Origin: Sphingomonas koreensis | GTDB taxonomy: Bacteria; Pseudomonadota; Alphaproteobacteria; Sphingomonadales; Sphingomonadaceae | Length of the DNA: 64,000 nucleotides | Assembly: GCF_002797435.1 (NCBI RefSeq) | Contig: NZ_PGEN01000001.1 | Coordinates: forward strand, 620,001 to 684,000 | Direction of reading: 5' to 3' | Part shown: piece by piece, positions 59,968 to 64,000 of the stretch | Position numbering within the stretch: position 1 is the first letter of the stretch | Layout of the letters: the number at the start of each line of letters is the position of its first letter | Made by a program: the position numbers and the translations under genes | Notes under the pieces: generated by a model | Told to the model about the DNA's origin: nothing | The model's database searches: none | The model's input: the letters and a program-made list of their open reading frames with translations, nothing else

Positions 59968-61488
59968 TTAGTATGGCCGTGCGGGATCGACGGGACCGGA
60001 GACCATGGGGGTCTGTGCGGGCGTATCGGTGGTGCGGGTCGCCTGCGGCTCGGGCGCCGGCCCATCGCGCCAGTCCGAGATGCTGCGGCGCGAGCGGTTG
60101 TAGTTGGCGACCGGGTCGTAGAGCGGCCCGCCGTCGAGCCCCAGATCCTGCGCCTCGGCACGGCCCATCGCCGCCAGCACCGCAAAGCCGGCGACATAGG
60201 CGTCGCGCTCGGCAGTGACGAGCTGGACCTGCGAGTTGAGCAGTTCCTGCTCGGCGTTGAGGATATCGAGGATCGTCCGCGTGCCGACGCTGTTCTCGGC
60301 GCGAACACCCTCTAGGCTGAGCTGATTGGCCTGGACCGCGAGCCGGCTGCTCTCGATCACCCGCATCGCCGACTGCCAGACGGCATAGGCCGAACGGGTC
60401 TGAGCGATCACGCCACGCTCAGCCGAGGTGACCTGCTCCATCGCCGCCGACTGGCGCGCCTGTGCCTGGCGGACCTGCGCCGCGGGACGCCCACCCTGGA
60501 ACAGCGGCAGCGTCAGATTGACCCCCGCACTGGTCGCAAAGCCGTCATTGGCCAGTCCAGCCGCGCGCCCCGGACCGGGCACCGCGCCGAAGCGGTTGTA
60601 GTAGTCGCCGTTCACGCCGACGCTGACCTGCGGCAGACGCCCTGCGCGCGCGACGCTGACGTCGTACGCCGAGGCATCGCGCGCCTTCTTCGCGGCGTCG
60701 AGCGCCGGATTATCCTCCAGCGCCGCGCTCACGGCCTGATCCGGACTGGACGGCAGATTGGGCAAAGGCGGCGGCGGTGCAAGGATGCCCGGCGGCGTAC
60801 CGACGACGCGGATGTAATTCTCCCGGCTGCTGATCAACCCGGCCTCGGCGCCGCGAAGCTGGCTCTGCGCGCCTGCGAGACGCGCTTCGGACTGGGCAAC
60901 GTCGGTGCGGGTCAGGTCGCCCACTTCGAACCGGTCGCGCGTCGCCTGAAGATTGACCTCGAGCGCGCGGACATTCTGCTGGTTGAGCCGGACCGTCGCC
61001 TCGTCGCGGATCACGTCGAGATAGGCGGCGACGACATCGGTGAAGAGCTGGGTCTCGACACTGCGAAGCCCAGCCCGGCCCGCCTCGACCCGGGTTTCCG
61101 CCGCACGCACCGAATTGCGCACGGCGCCGCCCGAGAACACCGGCACGGAGAGGCTGAGGCCCGCGCTGCCCTGACGCGGCGAAGACAGTCCGCTGCTGTC
61201 GCTGTCGTGCAGATTCTCGCTGTAGCGTCCGGTGGAGCTCAAACCCGGCAGGCCGCGCGACCGCGCGATCGGGACATCCTCGTCGCTTGCGCGCAACGTC
61301 GCGCGCTCCGCAAACAGCGTGGGGTTGGTATTATATGCCTTGACCATCGCCTCGCGCAGCGTTTCGTTCGGCGTCGCTGCCGGCGCCTGCGCAGCAGGCG
61401 GTGCGGTCTGCGCCGCGGCGGGCAGCGCCAGTCCCGCGGCCCCAATTCCGGCAAAGCTGACCCCGGCGAGGAAATGGCTCAATCGCAT
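59968..61488 (-). CDS. tolC: TolC-family outer-membrane efflux channel
   Basis: A 506-residue outer-membrane channel. The start at 61488 gives a signal peptide (MRLSHFLAGVSFAGIGAAGL, ending LPAAAQ). TLREAMVKAYNTNPTLFAERATLRASDE is the classical TolC start of the first repeat; YNRFGAVPGPG and LTLPLFQGGRPAAQVRQAQARQS mark the second. The C-terminus includes LDILNAEQELLNSQVQLV and a Pro-rich tail. This is the general type I secretion/multidrug TolC (about 450-500 residues), distinct from the CzcC-like channel at 4854. pcm is upstream (13 bp) and popZ downstream. Confidence 0.93.
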   Translation of the reverse strand: MRLSHFLAGVSFAGIGAAGLALPAAAQTAPPAAQAPAATPNETLREAMVKAYNTNPTLFAERATLRASDEDVPIARSRGLPGLSSTGRYSENLHDSDSSGLSSPRQGSAGLSLSVPVFSGGAVRNSVRAAETRVEAGRAGLRSVETQLFTDVVAAYLDVIRDEATVRLNQQNVRALEVNLQATRDRFEVGDLTRTDVAQSEARLAGAQSQLRGAEAGLISSRENYIRVVGTPPGILAPPPPLPNLPSSPDQAVSAALEDNPALDAAKKARDASAYDVSVARAGRLPQVSVGVNGDYYNRFGAVPGPGRAAGLANDGFATSAGVNLTLPLFQGGRPAAQVRQAQARQSAAMEQVTSAERGVIAQTRSAYAVWQSAMRVIESSRLAVQANQLSLEGVRAENSVGTRTILDILNAEQELLNSQVQLVTAERDAYVAGFAVLAAMGRAEAQDLGLDGGPLYDPVANYNRSRRSISDWRDGPAPEPQATRTTDTPAQTPMVSGPVDPARPY

Positions 61489-61501
61489 CCGTGTTTCTTT
61501 C

Positions 61502-62164
61502 TCAGAATTTGAAGCCGCGCGGCTTTTCGAACCCCGGCAGCACCGCACATTCGATGTCCGCGAACGGCTTGAGGCCGAAGCCGCCTTCGCGGCGCACACC
61601 CGACGCCAGGCGAGTCACGCCGCGATCGACAAGCCCGGTCACGATTCGGCCGCCCGGCGCCACCTGTGCGGCAAGCGCCGCGGGCAGATCTTCCACCGCG
61701 CCGTCCACGATCAGCACGTCATAGGGCGCGTGCGCCGCGCAGCCGTCGGCCAGCGGGCCTTCGACCAGTTCAGCCTGTCCTTCCAATGCCGTGCGCGCGG
61801 CAGCAGCAAGCGCCGGATCGGATTCGACCGCAACAACGCTCGCCGTCAGCTTTGCCGCGACCGCGGCAGCATAGCCGCCCGCGGCGCCGACGATCAGCAC
61901 CTTGTCCTCCGGCCGCAGCCGCGCTTCGGTGAGCAACAGGCCAGTGGCAAGCGGAGGGCTCTGCGCCCGGCCGTTGCCCAGCGGCAGCGAGCGGTCGCGA
62001 TAGGCGAGCGCACGCTGCGATTCGGGCAGAAACTTCTCGCGCTCGACCTGCGCCATCGCCGCGACCACGCGCGCGTCGCTGACGCCGCTGGTGCGCAGCT
62101 GGCTCACCACCATCGCGGCGCGTGCGGTTTCGGAACCGGGAAGTTCGGCGGTCACGGTCATCAT
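61502..62164 (-). CDS. pcm: Protein-L-isoaspartate O-methyltransferase family protein
   Basis: A 220-residue SAM-dependent methyltransferase of the PCMT family (start Met at 62164 or 62161; longer frames upstream run into non-coding sequence). MAQVEREKFLPESQRALAYRDRSLPLGNGRAQSPP corresponds to the substrate motif region, KVLIVGAAGGYAAAVAAKL is SAM motif I, VVAVESDP the acidic loop, and YDVLIVDGAVEDLP motif IV. Classical Pcm has a VGTGSGY-like motif I, changed here to VGAAGGY, so repair activity on isoaspartate is likely but not certain. It precedes tolC by 13 bp. Confidence 0.85.
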   Translation of the reverse strand: MMTVTAELPGSETARAAMVVSQLRTSGVSDARVVAAMAQVEREKFLPESQRALAYRDRSLPLGNGRAQSPPLATGLLLTEARLRPEDKVLIVGAAGGYAAAVAAKLTASVVAVESDPALAAAARTALEGQAELVEGPLADGCAAHAPYDVLIVDGAVEDLPAALAAQVAPGGRIVTGLVDRGVTRLASGVRREGGFGLKPFADIECAVLPGFEKPRGFKF

Positions 62165-62341
62165 CACTCCAGCCCTGATCGCACAACTGTTATAGTCGTG
62201 CAATACACTTGTTCGATTGGCGCGCTTGTATCTTGTGGCGGTGGCATAGCCAAGCAACTGTGCCAAGCAAGGAAAGCGAATTTTCGCAACCCATGGTTGA
62301 CATGTCGCATCGCCCCGCGCACAGCGCCCCCTCGCTCCCGA

Positions 62342-62415
62342 GGCCCGATGGCGGAGTGGTTACGCAGAGGACTGCAAATCCTTGCACGCCGGTTCGATTC
62401 CGGCTCGGGCCTCCA
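62342..62415 (+). tRNA. tRNA-Cys (GCA)
   Basis: A 74-base cloverleaf with encoded CCA. Acceptor GGCCCGA (62342-62348) pairs with TCGGGCC (62405-62411). The anticodon loop CTGCAAA has anticodon GCA at 62374-62376, and the T arm GCCGGTTCGATTCCGGC is standard. Discriminator is T, as in tRNA-Cys. TTGACA at 62297-62302 may be the -35 box of its promoter; the -10 region is not recognisable. Confidence 0.96.
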
Positions 62416-62426
62416 CTTCCCCTTCT

Positions 62427-62687
62427 TCAGTCCTCGCGCGGAGGCGCGGTCAGGTCCATGAAGTTGCGGGCGGCCTCTCGATCCGCCTCCTCCTTGAACG
62501 CCACGTCCAGATCGGGCGCGGCGCCCAGCATGTGCAGCACCGCCCACAGCGCGAAGCGGCGCGAACGGTCCTGTTCCAGCCCCAGATCGACCCGCATCCG
62601 CTCGACGCCCGCCTCGACCGCTGCAGGCGGGATCGAAGCGAGGTCGGCGGACCCGAAATAGCGGCGCAACTGATCGTCGAAATCCAT
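62427..62687 (-). CDS. Small protein of unknown function
   Basis: An 86-residue soluble, acidic protein: MDFDDQLRRYFGSADLASIP at the start and then mostly helical (AAVEAGVERMRVDLGLEQD, FALWAVLHMLGAAPDLDVAF). I do not recognise a family with confidence. No signal peptide, membrane helix or cysteine motif. Its stop lies 12 bp from the end of the tRNA-Cys gene, and the DUF3011 gene ends 18 bp upstream on the same strand, so both may share a transcript. Codon composition is like that of its neighbours, which supports a real gene. Confidence 0.7.
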   Translation of the reverse strand: MDFDDQLRRYFGSADLASIPPAAVEAGVERMRVDLGLEQDRSRRFALWAVLHMLGAAPDLDVAFKEEADREAARNFMDLTAPPRED

Positions 62688-62704
62688 GCGCCGCCCCTAA
62701 CGGT

Positions 62705-63592
62705 TCAGCTCGTGAAGTCGAGCTGAACAACCTTGGTCGGCGTGGCGCGGCAATAGAAGGGGGTCGTGCGATCGCCGTCCGGATAGCTCGCGGTCAGGTC
62801 CGCCGCGAACCGCCAGCCGCCATTGCCCGGCTCGATGCTGGTGATCCGGTCGAGCCGCAGCCGCGTGCCGCCGGTCACCCCGATCTGCCGCGACGCTTCG
62901 AACAGGCAGGTCTGCAACGACGGGCGCGCCTCCGAACGCACCAGCGTGAGATCAGCCGACAGCGCCGCCGGCGGCCCCGGCGGATAGGTGGTCGGCGGGC
63001 CCTCTGGCGCCGGATCGTTCGGTTTCTTGTTCTTGCTCGCGAGCAGCGCGATCAGGCCCGCCGCCACCGCGACACCGCCGATGATCAGGCCAGTGCTCGG
63101 GCCCTTGTCAGGGCGCTCTGGCTGCCAGCCGCCGCCCCAGTTGTTGCCATAGCCGTAGGCGAAGGTCGCCCGGCAGTTGCGCACCCAGATCGAGCGCCGG
63201 TCATAGCCCCAGCCGCGCCCCCGGTTGCAGACGCCGCCGTTCGCGCGGAGCAGCACGACGCGGTTCTGCGTGTTGACGTTGCAGTAGCGGGTGCGGCTGT
63301 TGCGCGATTCGCAGTTGATGCGGCCTGCATAGCCGCGATCGTTCCCCCATCCGGGATTGCCGGGATAGCCTGGATCGGGCCGTGGCGGACGCGGACGGCC
63401 TGGAACGGGTTGCGGCAGAGGAACAGGACGATCGACGATCGGTCCAGGCAGCGGCACGGGACGGTCGGGCACCGGGCGGGGCAGCGGGACGGGCCGGTCC
63501 TGCGGCGCGGGCCGGGTCTGCGCCATCAGCGGCGTGATGCTCTGGGTGACGATCGCCGTGGACAGAACCACCAGCTTCAACGTGCTTCTCAT
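62705..63592 (-). CDS. Exported DUF3011-like protein with proline-rich repeats
   Basis: A 295-residue protein. The start at 63592 gives a signal peptide (MRSTLKLVVLSTAIVTQSIT, ending PLMAQ). Residues ~27-75 are proline-rich, with the hexapeptide RPVPLP occurring three times. Then a DUF3011-like domain with INCESRNSRTRYCNVNTQ, GVCNRGRGWGYDRRSIWVRN and CRATFAYGYG: four to five Cys and the WGYD..SIWV signature. A membrane helix (STGLIIGGVAVAAGLIALLA) follows at about residue 180, then a ~90-residue C-terminal domain. Thus the N-terminal part would be periplasmic and the protein bitopic. Function of DUF3011 is unknown. Confidence 0.8.
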   Translation of the reverse strand: MRSTLKLVVLSTAIVTQSITPLMAQTRPAPQDRPVPLPRPVPDRPVPLPGPIVDRPVPLPQPVPGRPRPPRPDPGYPGNPGWGNDRGYAGRINCESRNSRTRYCNVNTQNRVVLLRANGGVCNRGRGWGYDRRSIWVRNCRATFAYGYGNNWGGGWQPERPDKGPSTGLIIGGVAVAAGLIALLASKNKKPNDPAPEGPPTTYPPGPPAALSADLTLVRSEARPSLQTCLFEASRQIGVTGGTRLRLDRITSIEPGNGGWRFAADLTASYPDGDRTTPFYCRATPTKVVQLDFTS

Positions 63593-63700
63593 GCGCGGAC
63601 TCCCCTTTTTGGAACGCGGCCAGCCAAGTCGTTTCGCCGACAGTATAGACCGGACGGCCCACAGCCGCACCGAAAATCAACCTGAAGAGAAGCTTGCGGC

Positions 63701-64000
63701 CTATTCCGCAGCCTGGGCCGGAGCCTCATCTGCATCGGGCGTCTCGGCGTGGCTGGCGAGCAGTTCGACCGAGGCGACGCTCTCGATCTCGCGCGCGCCG
63801 GTCTCGACGTTCAGCTCCTTGAGTTTCCGCGCAGATACCAGCGCTCGGGTCTCAAGACTGGACGCGAAGGTATTGAAGTTCTTGACCGCGCTGTTGAGGC
63901 CGCTGCCGACGAGGCGCAGATCGCCCATCGCTTTTGCCAGCCGGTCGTACAGCTCCTTGCCAAGCTCGCCGATCTGGCGTGCCTCCTTGGCGAGCTTCTC
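63701..64000 (-). CDS. rmuC: RmuC family DNA recombination protein, C-terminal part (5' end outside window)
   Basis: The last ~99 codons of a minus-strand gene that continues past position 64000. The visible sequence includes EARQIGELGKELYDRLAKAM, then VGSGLNSAVKNFNTFASSLETR and ALVSARKLKELNV, which is the conserved C-terminal part of RmuC, a coiled-coil nuclease-like protein that limits recombination at inverted repeats. The tail beyond (VETGAREIESVASVELLA...) is acidic and variable. No regulatory element can be assigned. Confidence 0.88.
   Translation of the reverse strand, partial: EKLAKEARQIGELGKELYDRLAKAMGDLRLVGSGLNSAVKNFNTFASSLETRALVSARKLKELNVETGAREIESVASVELLASHAETPDADEAPAQAAE

Noticed and set aside
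62170..62230. Sigma-70 promoter for pcm (TATAAC near 62183)
   Set aside because: A -10-like TATAAC is visible on the minus strand, but no -35 box exists at 16-18 bp, so it was not annotated.

Overview
The window looks like a chromosomal segment of a sphingomonad (Alphaproteobacteria, Sphingomonadales). That is inferred from the uniformly high GC content, the four or more TonB-dependent receptors, the gene order pcm-tolC-popZ-valS beside a tRNA-Cys gene, and the many short ATGA/GTGA gene overlaps. No species can be named from the sequence alone. No insertion sequence, prophage or CRISPR array was seen.

Layout, left to right. (1) 1-4084: the tail of a GT4 glycosyltransferase, then a TonB-dependent receptor paired with a Tat-exported PLP enzyme. 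(2) 4085-11396: an AT-rich control region, a small Cys/His-rich exported protein, a heavy-metal RND efflux system (CzcCBA type), a short cation-diffusion-facilitator-like protein and a 71-residue DNA-binding-like protein. (3) 11418-25891: an envelope polysaccharide locus. rfbF and rfbG make CDP-4-keto-6-deoxyglucose. Converging on them is a chain of ten tightly coupled minus-strand genes: HpcH-type aldolase, inositol-monophosphatase-like enzyme, KpsD-like export protein, KpsE-like co-polymerase, GT2, GT87-like enzyme, sugar SDR, ThDP enzyme, GtrA and methyltransferase. The ThDP enzyme beside rfbFG suggests a branched-chain CDP-sugar. (4) 26033-30780: an M23 peptidase and a FecI/FecR/FecA-like iron-signalling set. 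(5) 30777-39476: a secreted esterase, a large TonB receptor and a DctA-type dicarboxylate symporter on the minus strand, divergent from a DctB/DctD-like two-component pair. (6) 39557-51275: a cobalamin riboswitch, btuB, cobO, btuFCD and a run of late cobalamin assembly genes (cobT, cobC, cobS, cobD, cbiB, cobQ, cobU). This is enough to turn imported corrinoids into adenosylcobalamin; no corrin-ring genes are present. (7) 51283-64000: an MFS/spermidine-synthase fusion, a GNAT acetyltransferase, hemB, a choice-of-anchor-A PEP-CTERM-like protein, an unusual tandem repeat array, valS, popZ, tolC, pcm, tRNA-Cys, two proteins of unknown function and the 3' end of rmuC.

The most unexpected structure is non-coding. 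Between valS and the choice-of-anchor-A gene, positions 56352-56527 consist of 16 back-to-back units of exactly 11 bp. Each has a nearly constant first half (GTCGCG) and a variable second half. The array sits between an interrupted palindrome and the valS terminator-like hairpin. Its function is unknown. The second item worth attention is the CDP-sugar/ThDP enzyme locus. Third is the DctD-like regulator, whose sigma-54 contact loop is degenerate although DctD-like tandem operators lie upstream of dctA.
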